Under the pieces are notes generated by a model. It did no database searches. It was given only the letters and a program-made list of their open reading frames with translations, and was not told where the DNA came from. From an uncultured Deferribacteraceae bacterium (lineage in GTDB: Bacteria > Chrysiogenota > Deferribacteres > CAMZNJ01): a stretch of DNA of 53,293 bases. Both the position numbers and the translations under genes were made by a program. This document shows positions 17,256 to 26,134 of this stretch, one piece after another (position 1 is the first letter of the stretch; the number at the start of each line of letters is the position of its first letter). The stretch lies in assembly GCA_947313855.1 (NCBI GenBank), contig CAMZNS010000021.1:1-53293 (forward strand), given 5' to 3'.

Positions 17256-17603
17256 CTACGACTTAACTTTGTCGCAAATAGCAGTAAAATGCTCCGGATG
17301 GTGAATAGCCATTTCTGAAAGCACTTTCCTGTTCAATGTGATCTGGTTTTTGTGCAATGCACCAATAAGGGTACTGTAATTTGTGCCGTTAAGCTTTGCC
17401 GCCGCACCAATACGAACAGTCCACAATGAGCGGAAATCCCTTTTACGAACCTTCCTACCCTTGTAAGACTGATTCAATGCGTATTCAACACGCTCGCGAC
17501 TCTTTTTGTAGACGTTATTGGAAACAGACTGATAACCCTTCGAACGAGCTAACCATTTGTTCCTTCTTCTGCGGGTTTTAAAACCACCCTTTACTCTAGG
17601 CAT
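17256..17603 (-). CDS. rplT: Ribosomal protein bL20
   Basis: A 115-residue large-subunit protein needed early in 50S assembly. Full length: MPRVKGGFKTRRRRNKWLARSKGY at the basic N-terminus, then RDFRSLWTVRIGAAAK and the C-terminal globular part. AGAGGTG precedes the ATG. It is last in the thrS-infC-rpmI-rplT cluster, but the gap from rpmI is about 290 bases, much longer than usual, and contains repeats and a strong hairpin. L20 commonly represses its own operon; no operator could be identified by eye. Confidence 0.97.
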   Translation of the reverse strand: MPRVKGGFKTRRRRNKWLARSKGYQSVSNNVYKKSRERVEYALNQSYKGRKVRKRDFRSLWTVRIGAAAKLNGTNYSTLIGALHKNQITLNRKVLSEMAIHHPEHFTAICDKVKS

Positions 17604-17712
17604 AATACACCTCTATTTTGGTTATGTTATTTTTTTTCAGTACAATCAGAGCTACGCCACAGCATCCATATTCGGTGTGAGTATGATTACGATTACGAAC
17701 ACGATTATGTCC

Positions 17713-17770
17713 ACAACTTCGCTGCATCACAACAACTTCGCTGCATCCAACAACTTCGCTGCATCACAAC
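17713..17770 (+). repeat. 16-18-bp tandem repeat, 3 copies, inside the rpmI-rplT gap
   Basis: CAACTTCGCTGCATC occurs three times, separated by short AC-rich spacers, directly upstream of the rplT leader. Confidence 0.75.
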
Positions 17771-17814
17771 CTTGCTACGTCTGGACACCCCGACAAGATT
17801 TGTCAAAATTTAAG

Positions 17815-17865
17815 ACACCCCCCCCTCCATGGTTCATAATTTAATATAACCATGGGGGGGGGTGT
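17815..17865 (-). terminator. Strong hairpin between rpmI and rplT (terminator or attenuator)
   Basis: Arms at 17815-17834 and 17848-17865 pair through ACACCCCCCC/GGGGGGGTGT and CCATGGTT/AACCATGG, with a 13-base A/T loop. On the minus strand the right flank is T-rich (TCTTAAATTTTG) but not a true T-run. It may partly uncouple rplT from the upstream genes. Confidence 0.6.
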
Positions 17866-17893
17866 TATCGTTATCCCTTCTACGCAAGTGTTT

Positions 17894-18094
17894 TTATGCG
17901 TAAGGTATCAAATCGCTTTTGATATTGCCTGCATGGGATGGACTCAGCACACTACTGCCTTCCATTGCACGCTTACGTTTCTTCCCTTTGTGCTCTAGTA
18001 GGTGGCGTTTTCCCGCCTTTCTGTAGAGCACTTTGCCGCCACCGGTAACCTTAAAGCGATCACGTGCAGCCTTGTTTGTTTTCATCTTAGCCAT
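17894..18094 (-). CDS. rpmI: Ribosomal protein bL35
   Basis: A 66-residue basic large-subunit protein: MAKMKTNKAARDRFKVTGGGK at the N-terminus, then RHLLEHKGKKRKR, both family hallmarks. TTGGAG precedes the ATG. It lies 76 bases downstream of infC in the usual order. Confidence 0.97.
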   Translation of the reverse strand: MAKMKTNKAARDRFKVTGGGKVLYRKAGKRHLLEHKGKKRKRAMEGSSVLSPSHAGNIKSDLIPYA

Positions 18095-18170
18095 TGTAGT
18101 AACTCCAAGCGATTTACATTCAGTAGGGTATTATACGTTAAGGCACCGATAATGTAAAGCATTAATTTGT

Positions 18171-18665
18171 TTAGTTCGGTGAAATAATAATTATTTGTTG
18201 TCGTCCCATGCGTTCGGGTGCTTTTTCGGATGTGCCAAGATCGGCTACGTCCTCTTGTACACGGGCAAGTAGCTCCAAACCTTTTTTTTGGAAGGCGATT
18301 TCGCGACCACGATACATGATTACGATTTTGACTTTGTCTTTTTCGCCGAGGAACTGTCGTATTTTTTTTAGTTTTACCTGGTAATCGTTTGAGTCGATAT
18401 TGATGCGAAACTTGATCTCTTTGGTTTCGACAATGCTGGCACGGTGTCGTCGTTGTGCTTCTTTGTCTTTTTTCGATTTCTCGAATTTGTATTTCCCGTA
18501 GTCCATTATTCGGCATACGGGTGGTTTCGCACTGGCACTCATCTCCACTAGATCCAACCCTTTTTCCACTGCCATGGCAAGGGCTTCTCGCGTGTTGATA
18601 ACGCCGTACTGAGTTCCGTCATCCAGCACTAGTCTAATTTCTGGATGTGTGATACGTTCATTCAT
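18171..18665 (-). CDS. infC: Translation initiation factor IF-3
   Basis: Binds the 30S subunit and checks start-codon and initiator-tRNA pairing. The 164-residue protein has the N-domain (VINTREALAMAVEKGLDLVEMSASAKPPVCRIMDYGKY region, with the conserved PPVCRIMDYGK), a basic linker helix and the C-domain. The start is a normal ATG with GGGAG upstream, unlike the rare AUU start used for autoregulation in E. coli. It follows thrS by 54 bases. Confidence 0.97.
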   Translation of the reverse strand: MNERITHPEIRLVLDDGTQYGVINTREALAMAVEKGLDLVEMSASAKPPVCRIMDYGKYKFEKSKKDKEAQRRHRASIVETKEIKFRINIDSNDYQVKLKKIRQFLGEKDKVKIVIMYRGREIAFQKKGLELLARVQEDVADLGTSEKAPERMGRQQIIIISPN

Positions 18666-18719
18666 TTTGACTTGCTCCCTTCGTTTGTAGGGAGTGCGTT
18701 GATAGTTGCGTCTTATGAT

Positions 18720-20639
18720 CTACCTCCAAAGTTCCGATGTTTTGTTATCGGACAGATCTGTGATTTTGTCTATGTATTCTTCCAGGTTTGTGTTTATGTT
18801 TGTGCCGTCTCTTAGTCTTAGGGCGAGTGTGTTGTTGTCGAGTTCGTCGTTGCCTACAACAATCATGTGTGGTACGCGTCGCATTTGTGCGGCACGGATT
18901 TTGTAGCCTATTTTTTCGTTACGGGTATCGGATTCGACACGTATCCCTTCAGCGAGTAGTTTGGCGGTTATGTTTTCCGCGTATTTTTCTGAGGCGTCGG
19001 TAATGTTCATGACAACGGCCTGTATTGGTGCGAGCCATAGTGGGAATCTGCCTGCGTAGTGTTCGATGAGTACGCCCATGAAGCGTTCGAGGGAGCCGAA
19101 TATTGCTCTGTGTATCATGATGGGCATTTTTGCGTTGCCATCTTGGTCGATAAATTTCAGGTCGAACCGTTCGGGTAGGTTGAAGTCGATTTGCACTGTT
19201 CCCACCTGCCAGGTACGGTTGAGGGAGTCTTTGATGTGCACTTCGATTTTGGGGCCGTAGAAAGCTCCTTCCCCTTCGAGTATGTCGTAAGGTAGTCCTA
19301 GTGAGTCGCACCCTTTGCCTAGTTCGTCTATTGCCCAGTTCCAGTCTTCATCTTTGCCCATGGCTTTCGCTGGTTTGGTGGCGATTTTTATTGTGTATTC
19401 GAAGCCGAATACGCCCATTTGGTATTGTATTGCTTCGAGTATGGCAACAACTTCGTTGTGTAGTTGTGTTGGTGTGCAGAATATGTGTGCGTCGTCTTGC
19501 GTGAAGCCTCGTACGCGTAGTAGTCCGTGTAGGGCACCGCTACGTTCGTGTCTGTGTACTGTTCCGAATTCGGAGTATCGTATTGGTAGTTCTCGATAGC
19601 TTCTCAGTTCGGCGGCGTATATTTTCACATGTCCGACACAGTTCATGGGTTTGATGCCGAATTCTGCACCTTCGATTTCGGTGAAGTACATGTTTTCGCG
19701 ATAGTTGTCGTAGTGTCCTGAGACCTTCCATACGTCTTGTTTCATGAGGATGGGTCCGCGTACAGGCAGGTATGAGCGTTGTAGAGCGTCTTTGCGTGAG
19801 AATTCTTCTAGAGCGTGTAGCATGCGTGCACCGTTGGGCAGGTAGATTGGTAGTCCTGCACCGATGTCTTCGTCGAACATGAATAGTCCTAGGTCTTTGT
19901 TTAGGACACGGTGATCGCGTCGTTTTGCTTCTTCGAGGAAGTTGAGGTGGTCGTTGAGTTCGTCTTTGGTGAAGAATGCTGTGCCGTAAATTCGTTGTAG
20001 CATTTCGTTATTTTCGTCGCCACGCCAGTATGCCCCTGCGACTGAGAGTAGTTTGAAGTGTTGTACTTTGGCAGTTGATGGTAGGTGAACGCCGCGGCAT
20101 AGGTCTTCGAATTCCCCTTGTGTGTAGATGGTGACGGTGTCTTCGCCTAGGGATTCGATTATTTCGACTTTGTATGGTTCATTCATCTCTGAGAATTTTG
20201 TTATTGCTTGTTCGGCGGTTAGTGAGTGGTGTTTGATGGTGAGGTTTTGTGCGATGATTTTTTTCATCTCTTTTTCTATTGTTTTGAGGTTATTTTCGTT
20301 GAAGGGTGTGTGGTAGTGGAAGTCGTAGTAGAATCCGCCTTCGATTACGGGTCCGATGGTTACTTTTGCACCGTTGAAGAGTCGTTGTACGGCTTGAGCC
20401 ATGATGTGTGCTGTGGTGTGTCGTAGAACTTCCAACCCTTTCGCGTCCCCTTTGCTGATTATTTCCACGATGTCGCCGTCATTGAGTTTGTGGCTCATAT
20501 CTTTATTTTGTCCATCGATGATTGCGAAGAGTGCGTCTTTTGCCTGACGTTTGTCCGCCATGGTGAGTGCGTCTGCGATGGTTATTTCCCCCTCAGCAGA
20601 GTCAATGTTTACGGGCTTCCCACCTAGTACAACTTCCAT
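18720..20639 (-). CDS. thrS: Threonyl-tRNA synthetase
   Basis: A class II synthetase of 639 residues in the full TGS / editing / catalytic / anticodon-binding order. The editing domain has HTTAH (His74, His78) and the later Cys181/His185 pair in EDLCRGVHLPS. The catalytic core has motif 2 (FGTVHRHERSGALHG) and zinc ligands Cys334 (MNCVGH), His385 (DDAHIF) and His510 (IMIHRAIFGS), matching E. coli numbering closely. I chose the ATG at 20639 with AGAGG upstream over an in-frame TTG. First gene of the thrS-infC-rpmI-rplT cluster. Its codons end mainly in A or C, opposite to yebC. Confidence 0.97.
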   Translation of the reverse strand: MEVVLGGKPVNIDSAEGEITIADALTMADKRQAKDALFAIIDGQNKDMSHKLNDGDIVEIISKGDAKGLEVLRHTTAHIMAQAVQRLFNGAKVTIGPVIEGGFYYDFHYHTPFNENNLKTIEKEMKKIIAQNLTIKHHSLTAEQAITKFSEMNEPYKVEIIESLGEDTVTIYTQGEFEDLCRGVHLPSTAKVQHFKLLSVAGAYWRGDENNEMLQRIYGTAFFTKDELNDHLNFLEEAKRRDHRVLNKDLGLFMFDEDIGAGLPIYLPNGARMLHALEEFSRKDALQRSYLPVRGPILMKQDVWKVSGHYDNYRENMYFTEIEGAEFGIKPMNCVGHVKIYAAELRSYRELPIRYSEFGTVHRHERSGALHGLLRVRGFTQDDAHIFCTPTQLHNEVVAILEAIQYQMGVFGFEYTIKIATKPAKAMGKDEDWNWAIDELGKGCDSLGLPYDILEGEGAFYGPKIEVHIKDSLNRTWQVGTVQIDFNLPERFDLKFIDQDGNAKMPIMIHRAIFGSLERFMGVLIEHYAGRFPLWLAPIQAVVMNITDASEKYAENITAKLLAEGIRVESDTRNEKIGYKIRAAQMRRVPHMIVVGNDELDNNTLALRLRDGTNINTNLEEYIDKITDLSDNKTSELWR

Positions 20640-20797
20640 ATGTCGACCTCTCAAAATAAAGCTTCACTCCATCAGTGTAGCAACAATATAATTTTTTTTC
20701 AATACCTTAAAAGAATTGTTACGCCCCAACAGGCATTTTTTTAACGTTAAGTATGTTCGTCGCGAGTCGGTACGTTGTGCCGTGCTTTAGTCTGTTG

Positions 20798-21676
20798 CTA
20801 GCTCCTTTTGTAGAGCTGTATGGTTAGGACTCCTGCAAGCATAAGTATGGCACCAACAATGAGGTTGAGCCCTGATGGTTCCGCAAAAATAATTATCCCT
20901 AAAACCATGGCTGTCGGTGCCTCCACACTGAGGATAATGGCGGCGTGGTGGGGCGTTACAAAGCGTTGGGCTAAAACTTGCAACGTGTAGGCAAGCATCA
21001 CAACAATAAACGCACTGTACACGGCCATCTTGAACCCTAAGGGGGTGTAACCCAGCGTGCCGCCGGTCATGATGAGCTCTAAACCTAAGGACAAAACGCC
21101 AGCAACAAACGCCTGTATCAGGGAAACTAGTACGGGGGAGGACTTAACACTAGCAAAGCTCATCAAAAATATGTGGATTGCCCAGAAGAAGCTGCCGCCG
21201 AAAACTATTCCGTCGCCGTAATTGATTGCGATACTGATGCCGAATCCTATGCTTAATATGTACAGCCCGATTAATGCGAGGATAGCACCTACCCAGTCGT
21301 AAAATTCGGGACGATACCCCCACAGCATGCTGAAGAATGGTACAAGAACAACGGCAAATGCCGAGATGAACCCTGCGTTGCCCGTTGTGGTGTGGAACAG
21401 ACCTGCCTGTTGCAACCATGACGCCACAAACAGCACAACGCCAAGGGGTACACCGTAATAAATGGACAGCTTTATTTGCCCCGGTTTTGGGCGGAAGAAA
21501 TACAGTACGGGCAGTATCATAATCGACCCAAGAAGGAACCTAGTGCCGTTGTAAAGCAGTGCTGTGGAGTCGTAGGTTGCGTATTTTTGCAACACAAATC
21601 CGAATCCCCAAAGTAGTGCTGATGTAAGAAGCATCAGTTCGAAAACGCTGAAAGACAATACCCTGTAACGCTGCAT
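20798..21676 (-). CDS. EamA-family (DMT superfamily) transporter
   Basis: A 292-residue inner-membrane protein with about ten hydrophobic helices in two EamA halves, each with the usual Gly/Ala-rich pattern (first half ALLWGFGFVLQKYA, second half LSVEAPTAMVLGIIIF). The DMT superfamily exports or imports amino acids and other metabolites; no substrate can be named. It lies 70 bases downstream of murB on the same strand. The ribosome-binding site is weak (CAGG). Confidence 0.85.
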   Translation of the reverse strand: MQRYRVLSFSVFELMLLTSALLWGFGFVLQKYATYDSTALLYNGTRFLLGSIMILPVLYFFRPKPGQIKLSIYYGVPLGVVLFVASWLQQAGLFHTTTGNAGFISAFAVVLVPFFSMLWGYRPEFYDWVGAILALIGLYILSIGFGISIAINYGDGIVFGGSFFWAIHIFLMSFASVKSSPVLVSLIQAFVAGVLSLGLELIMTGGTLGYTPLGFKMAVYSAFIVVMLAYTLQVLAQRFVTPHHAAIILSVEAPTAMVLGIIIFAEPSGLNLIVGAILMLAGVLTIQLYKRS

Positions 21677-21746
21677 AAATAAACCTGCCCCCTTCTACAG
21701 AAAAATAACCATAGGTTAACAGCGTATTATATATAGTCAGCATTAC

Positions 21747-22649
21747 TTAGTCAAACCCTATTAATTGCACCTCTGGTTCGAGCATCACCCCCGACATTTC
21801 AAACACCGTACGCTGTACGTGATTTATAACGTTGTGGATATCTGTTGCGGAAGCGTTCCCTGTGTTTAGTATGAAGTTGGCATGTTTGGTGGAGACTTGA
21901 GCTCCGTTTATTTCAAACCCTTTGAGTTCTGCGTCTGAGATTAGTTTCCCCGCATAGTTCCCTTCTGGTCGTTTGAATACTGAGCCGCAAGAGGGGTATT
22001 TTAGTGGTTGTTTTGCGTCCCTCTGGCTGAGTATCTCCTTACGTTGGTTTTGCAAGCGTTGTGCTACAAGCCCTCCCATGTCGCTGGGCTCGTTGAATTT
22101 GAACCATACCCCTAGTAGTATTATGTTGTTGCCGAATTCTGATGAGCGATACCCGAACGTATTTTCGTCCACCTCCATGACGCCAGATTTACGCAGTTCG
22201 ATGTCCATGACCCTTACGGCGATGGTTGTGTCTTTCATCTCTGAGCCGAATGCACCTGCGTTCATTTTTGCGGCACCGCCAACACCGCCCGGTATGCCAC
22301 TCATGGTGCATAGTTGTGAGTAGCCGAAGAACACGCTTTGCCCCACAACAGTGTCGAGCAATACCCCTGCACCTGCGTACATCGTTGATTTTTTGTGGTT
22401 GTGTTGGATAGTGGGCTCGTACCCCCGCATGCATATGACAAATATGTTGTGGTGTCCATCGGCGAACAGGGTATTGCTCCCATGACCGATGACTACGAGG
22501 GGGATGCCGATTTTCGACCACACATCTAGGACGTCCAGTAGCTCTTTTTCAGTTGTTGGGAACGCCACGTAGGCAGCTGTCCCCCCCGCACGGTAGAATA
22601 CAAGGTCGGACAGTGGGTAGTTGATGGCAAATAATAATGATGGTTCCAT
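21747..22649 (-). CDS. murB: UDP-N-acetylenolpyruvoylglucosamine reductase
   Basis: FAD enzyme making UDP-MurNAc, the second committed step of peptidoglycan synthesis. 300 residues: FAD-binding VIGHGSNTLF (53-62) and SGIPGGVGGAAKMNAGAFG (117-135), YRSS (167-170), the catalytic Ser223 in SCGSVFKRP and Glu293 in EPEVQLIG. Its layout and length suit a type II enzyme. Cytoplasmic. The ribosome-binding site is weak; mur genes that often surround murB are absent, so it stands apart from a division cluster. Confidence 0.95.
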   Translation of the reverse strand: MEPSLLFAINYPLSDLVFYRAGGTAAYVAFPTTEKELLDVLDVWSKIGIPLVVIGHGSNTLFADGHHNIFVICMRGYEPTIQHNHKKSTMYAGAGVLLDTVVGQSVFFGYSQLCTMSGIPGGVGGAAKMNAGAFGSEMKDTTIAVRVMDIELRKSGVMEVDENTFGYRSSEFGNNIILLGVWFKFNEPSDMGGLVAQRLQNQRKEILSQRDAKQPLKYPSCGSVFKRPEGNYAGKLISDAELKGFEINGAQVSTKHANFILNTGNASATDIHNVINHVQRTVFEMSGVMLEPEVQLIGFD

Positions 22650-22797
22650 TTTAGTTCCATTTCTAATAATTATAGTTATAGTTATTTCAAGCTGTATTAA
22701 GCTGAGTAGCCTACAGGCACAACTCTGTGCAACTCAACATGATAGCACAACCTGAGAGTTTTTTCAAGCAGTATTAAACCTAAAACAGGGCGTAAAC

Positions 22798-23436
22798 CTA
22801 ATCTTTACTGGGCAAAGTGGGTGTACGGAACATGTCGCTCAAGTTGATGTTGAAGAAGTATGTGCCAAGTCGAAGAATAACAATGAAGGCTATGACGAAC
22901 AGTTGCAGTGCTGTGATGGCAATGCCGTGGGCGTCAAGGGTGATGAGACCAACGTAGTACATGCTACCGCCAAGGAGGGCTGCAGACGCATAAACCTCTT
23001 TACGCAAAACAAATGGTGTATCGCCAGCCAAAACATCGCGAATCATCCCGCCACCTGTGGCCGTAATCACACCCATGAGGATGCATGTGTACCAGTTCAT
23101 ACCCATGTCAAACCCTTTCTGCGTACCGATTACAACGAAAACACCTAACCCGAGGGCATCGAAAATTACAACATATTTGTAAATGTGATCCATGAACCTG
23201 TAGAGGGCGTAACAAAAGATAATGGCCCCAATGATAATGTAGAGGTAGTTCACATCTTGGAAAAATGCGGGGGGGGTTGATCCCAAGATAACGTCCCGTG
23301 TTACCCCGCCACCGATGGCAACAGCGGCTGCTAAGGTGAAGGCACCATAGAGGTCGAACTTTTTGTAAAAGGCGAGCACAACGCCACTAATGGCGAACGC
23401 AAACACTCCGATGTAGTCCAAAATTAAAAGTAGCAT
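22798..23436 (-). CDS. TRIC-family (UPF0126) cation channel
   Basis: A 212-residue membrane protein with two repeats of three helices, each with the family motif: AIGGGVTRDVILG and ATGGGMIRDVLAG. Prokaryotic TRIC proteins form trimeric K+-permeable channels; some YadS/YicG homologues are linked to glycine uptake. GGGGGTC precedes the ATG. The gap from lolD is filled almost exactly by a heptamer repeat array. Confidence 0.92.
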   Translation of the reverse strand: MLLLILDYIGVFAFAISGVVLAFYKKFDLYGAFTLAAAVAIGGGVTRDVILGSTPPAFFQDVNYLYIIIGAIIFCYALYRFMDHIYKYVVIFDALGLGVFVVIGTQKGFDMGMNWYTCILMGVITATGGGMIRDVLAGDTPFVLRKEVYASAALLGGSMYYVGLITLDAHGIAITALQLFVIAFIVILRLGTYFFNINLSDMFRTPTLPSKD

Positions 23437-23456
23437 GTTGACCCCCTACTATCGTT

Positions 23457-23703
23457 GCTCCGTGCTCCGTGCTCCGTGATCCGTGATCCGTGATCCGTGA
23501 TCCGTGATCCGTGATCCGTGATCCGTGATCCGTGATCCGTGATCCGTGATCCGTGCTCCGTGATCCGTGATCCGTGATCCGTGATCCGTGATCCGTGATC
23601 CGTGATCCGTGATCCGTGCTCCGTGCTCCGTGATCCGTGATCCGTGATCCGTGATCCGTGCTCCGTGCTCCGTGATCCGTGATCCGTGATCCGTGATCCG
23701 TGA
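23457..23703 (+). repeat. 7-bp tandem repeat GATCCGT/GCTCCGT, about 35 copies
   Basis: An uninterrupted array of GATCCGT units, with GCTCCGT at a few places, spans the whole gap between the lolD stop (23713) and the TRIC start (23436). Most units contain GATC, giving a dense cluster of potential Dam methylation sites. The unit is not a multiple of three. Confidence 0.96.
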
Positions 23704-23712
23704 GACGCTACC

Positions 23713-24492
23713 CTAGTCGGTGAGCAGCTGTGCCTGCCTTGAGTGTAGCGTCTCAACTCGCGAACACTGTTTCGCAACACTATCGCTATGCGTCACAACA
23801 ACAATGGTAACACCTTGCCTATTGAGGTTGTGGAATATATTCATGATCATTTCAGAGTTCTCGTTGTCTAAGTTCCCCGTTGGTTCGTCGGCAAGTAGAA
23901 CCGATGGGTTGTTTGCAATGGCTCTTGCAATGGCAACTCGTTGTTGTTCCCCCCCTGAGAGTTCCAGTGGGTAGTGTTCTTCCCGATTGGCAAGCCCCAT
24001 GGTTGCTAGCAGGTTGTACGCCATGTTTTTCGCGTCGTCATGCTCTTTGCCCTGTATCATCATGGGCATCATTACGTTTTCGCTAGCGGAGAGTTCGTTT
24101 AGCAGGAAGTGCGATTGGAATACGAACCCCACCTCTTTGCTCCTCATGTATGCCAGTTCTTGTTTGCTGAGGGTACTTAGTTCACGTCCTTTGTATGTTA
24201 TGGTTCCTGCTGTGGGGCTTTCGAGTGATCCCAGCATGTGCATGAGGGTGGATTTCCCTGCCCCCGACGCTCCGACTATTGCGATCATTTCGCCCTGTTG
24301 AATCTCCATGTTGTAGTTGTCGAAAACCACAACTTCGCCGGTACGATTATGGTGGTATGTTTTGACAATTCTGTGAGCTTGTAGGATTGCACCTTTGGTG
24401 TTGTTATTGTCAAACGATTTAAACGATTCAAACGGTGATGTGTGTTGTTTTGTGTATTTTTTGTTACCGAAAAGGTTGAGTTTATGAATCAT
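23713..24492 (-). CDS. lolD: Lipoprotein-releasing ABC transporter ATPase
   Basis: ATPase of the LolCDE-type complex that lifts lipoproteins from the inner membrane. 259 residues with Walker [10 protein letters not shown] (74-82), the LolD/MacB-type segment [20 protein letters not shown], the signature [15 protein letters not shown] (178-192) and Walker [13 protein letters not shown]. About 35 N-terminal residues are extra compared with E. coli LolD. The start overlaps the end of the permease gene by 11 bases, indicating translational coupling. The window's four lipoproteins are natural clients. Confidence 0.93.
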   Translation of the reverse strand: MIHKLNLFGNKKYTKQHTSPFESFKSFDNNNTKGAILQAHRIVKTYHHNRTGEVVVFDNYNMEIQQGEMIAIVGASGAGKSTLMHMLGSLESPTAGTITYKGRELSTLSKQELAYMRSKEVGFVFQSHFLLNELSASENVMMPMMIQGKEHDDAKNMAYNLLATMGLANREEHYPLELSGGEQQRVAIARAIANNPSVLLADEPTGNLDNENSEMIMNIFHNLNRQGVTIVVVTHSDSVAKQCSRVETLHSRQAQLLTD

Positions 24493-25831
24493 CGCGAATA
24501 CCCTCCAGAGGCTCCATCTTGCTTGCGTGTTTCGAGGGGAAGTAGGCAGCCAACAGGGTGATGATTAGGGAGCTGATGGATACGATTACAAACGCACTTG
24601 GTATAATCTGAATGGGGATGGTGTCCACGTTGTAGACCGATTCGGAGAGTTCGATGATTTTGTATTTGCCTAGGATGTAGGACAATACTAGTGCGATAAT
24701 GTTCCCTAGGATAGTGCCGGTCAGCCCTAGGAAGAATCCGAGTCGTAGGAAGATATTTGTGATGCTTCTGTCGGTGGCACCCATGGATTTCATAATACCT
24801 ATGTCCCGTTTTTTGTCGCGAGTGGTTACAGCCACAACACTAGCAATATTAAACGACGACACAACAATAATAATGATTAGGATGAGGAACATGGCGGCTT
24901 CTTCAAGTTTTAGTGCTGCGAATAGTGAGCTATTAAGGCTTAGCCAGTCTTTTGCTGAAAATATGATGCCTAGTTTGTCGTTAATTGCGTCAGCCGTTTG
25001 AGCAGCGTGTTTGAAGCTGTCTGTTTTGACAGAGAACCCTGATATTTGGTCGTTAAACCCGTAAAAGTGTTGTGCTGAGTTTAGTGACATGTAGAGTAGT
25101 GCCGCATCGTATTCGTAGACCCCTGAGCTGAATATTGCCACAACAACAAACTTTTGCACCTTGGGCACAAATCCAAACGGTGTGGATGCACCGTTGGGTG
25201 ATAGTAGTTCGATGACGTCGCCGATACCTAGTCCGAGGTTTGTTGCAGCCACAGATCCTATTGCGATTGTGGGCAGGCTGAGTAGGCTTATGGGTTTGCT
25301 TGCGGGTAGACCGTCAGCGTTGGCGTTGTTGGTAAGCGTTGTGTCGCCCCCTCCTAGTGTGGCATTTTTGCCGACAAAGCCGTCGATAACTATTTTTGCT
25401 TTATCGTAGTTGTCGATGGCGAGGAAGTCGCCCAGTATGATGCTGTCCCCCACATTGCTAACCATCACCTCCTCTTCGGCGATGACCGCCCGTACGGATA
25501 TCCCTTGGAAGAGGTTGCCGTACTGCACAAGTGATTGGCTCATGATGAATGGTGAAACCGCCTTGACGCCATCCACAGCCTCAATATCCCCCTGTACGTA
25601 GTACCAGTCGGGTATGAGAGTCATGGACGCTTTGTTTACGATGATATGTGAGTTTGCACCGACGATTTTGTCACGCAGTATATTTGAGAATCCCGACATG
25701 ACATTAATGGTCATGATGAGTGTTGCGACTCCGAGCATGATTCCGATGATGGACGTCAGTGAGATGAACGATACTAGGGCTGAATGCCTATTTTTGCGGT
25801 ATTTTCGTGATATAAATTTCTCAAATTTCAA
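24482..25831 (-). CDS. lolC: Lipoprotein-releasing transporter permease (LolC/LolE family)
   Basis: A 449-residue FtsX-fold permease: one helix near 20-45 (SIIGIMLGVATLIMTINVMSGF), a large periplasmic domain, then three C-terminal helices. The conserved KRDIGIMKSMGA lies between domain and helices, where it contacts the ATPase. The likely start is the TTG at 25831, with GGAGTG eight bases upstream and the normal family beginning MKFEKFISRKY; the frame is open 27 bases further up. Only one permease is present, so the complex may be a homodimer (LolF-like) unless a second gene lies elsewhere. Confidence 0.92.
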   Translation of the reverse strand: MKFEKFISRKYRKNRHSALVSFISLTSIIGIMLGVATLIMTINVMSGFSNILRDKIVGANSHIIVNKASMTLIPDWYYVQGDIEAVDGVKAVSPFIMSQSLVQYGNLFQGISVRAVIAEEEVMVSNVGDSIILGDFLAIDNYDKAKIVIDGFVGKNATLGGGDTTLTNNANADGLPASKPISLLSLPTIAIGSVAATNLGLGIGDVIELLSPNGASTPFGFVPKVQKFVVVAIFSSGVYEYDAALLYMSLNSAQHFYGFNDQISGFSVKTDSFKHAAQTADAINDKLGIIFSAKDWLSLNSSLFAALKLEEAAMFLILIIIIVVSSFNIASVVAVTTRDKKRDIGIMKSMGATDRSITNIFLRLGFFLGLTGTILGNIIALVLSYILGKYKIIELSESVYNVDTIPIQIIPSAFVIVSISSLIITLLAAYFPSKHASKMEPLEGIRDDS

Positions 25832-25956
25832 GGTAAAACACTCCAGCGTACAAAGCAATGTCCAATCATACTACAATCGCCACGCTTTTGTAAACCACTT
25901 TTGCAAGGCACTTTTTTACCGAATGGGGAGTTTGTGTTAGATAAAAAACAATATAC

Positions 25957-25985
25957 TTGCCTTATTCTTATCGGTAGTGTAAACT
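25957..25985 (+). promoter_or_regulatory. Possible promoter of mdh
   Basis: TTGCCT (25957-25962), a 17-base spacer and TAAACT (25980-25985), 150 bases before mdh. Nearer the gene, 26060-26106 holds a TTGACA and three copies of TTGCACAA but no good -10 at the right distance. No gene is seen in 25832-26134. Confidence 0.4.
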
Positions 25986-26134
25986 CAGTAAATAATTATA
26001 AAACAGTTTCCGATTTGCGTTAAATTACATTAAGTTACGCGAAGCTACATTAAAATACGTTGACAGCTTGCACAATTCATACAGCTTGCACAACTTGCAC
26101 AATATAAAAGATAAACACTAACGGAGGTTTTCAT

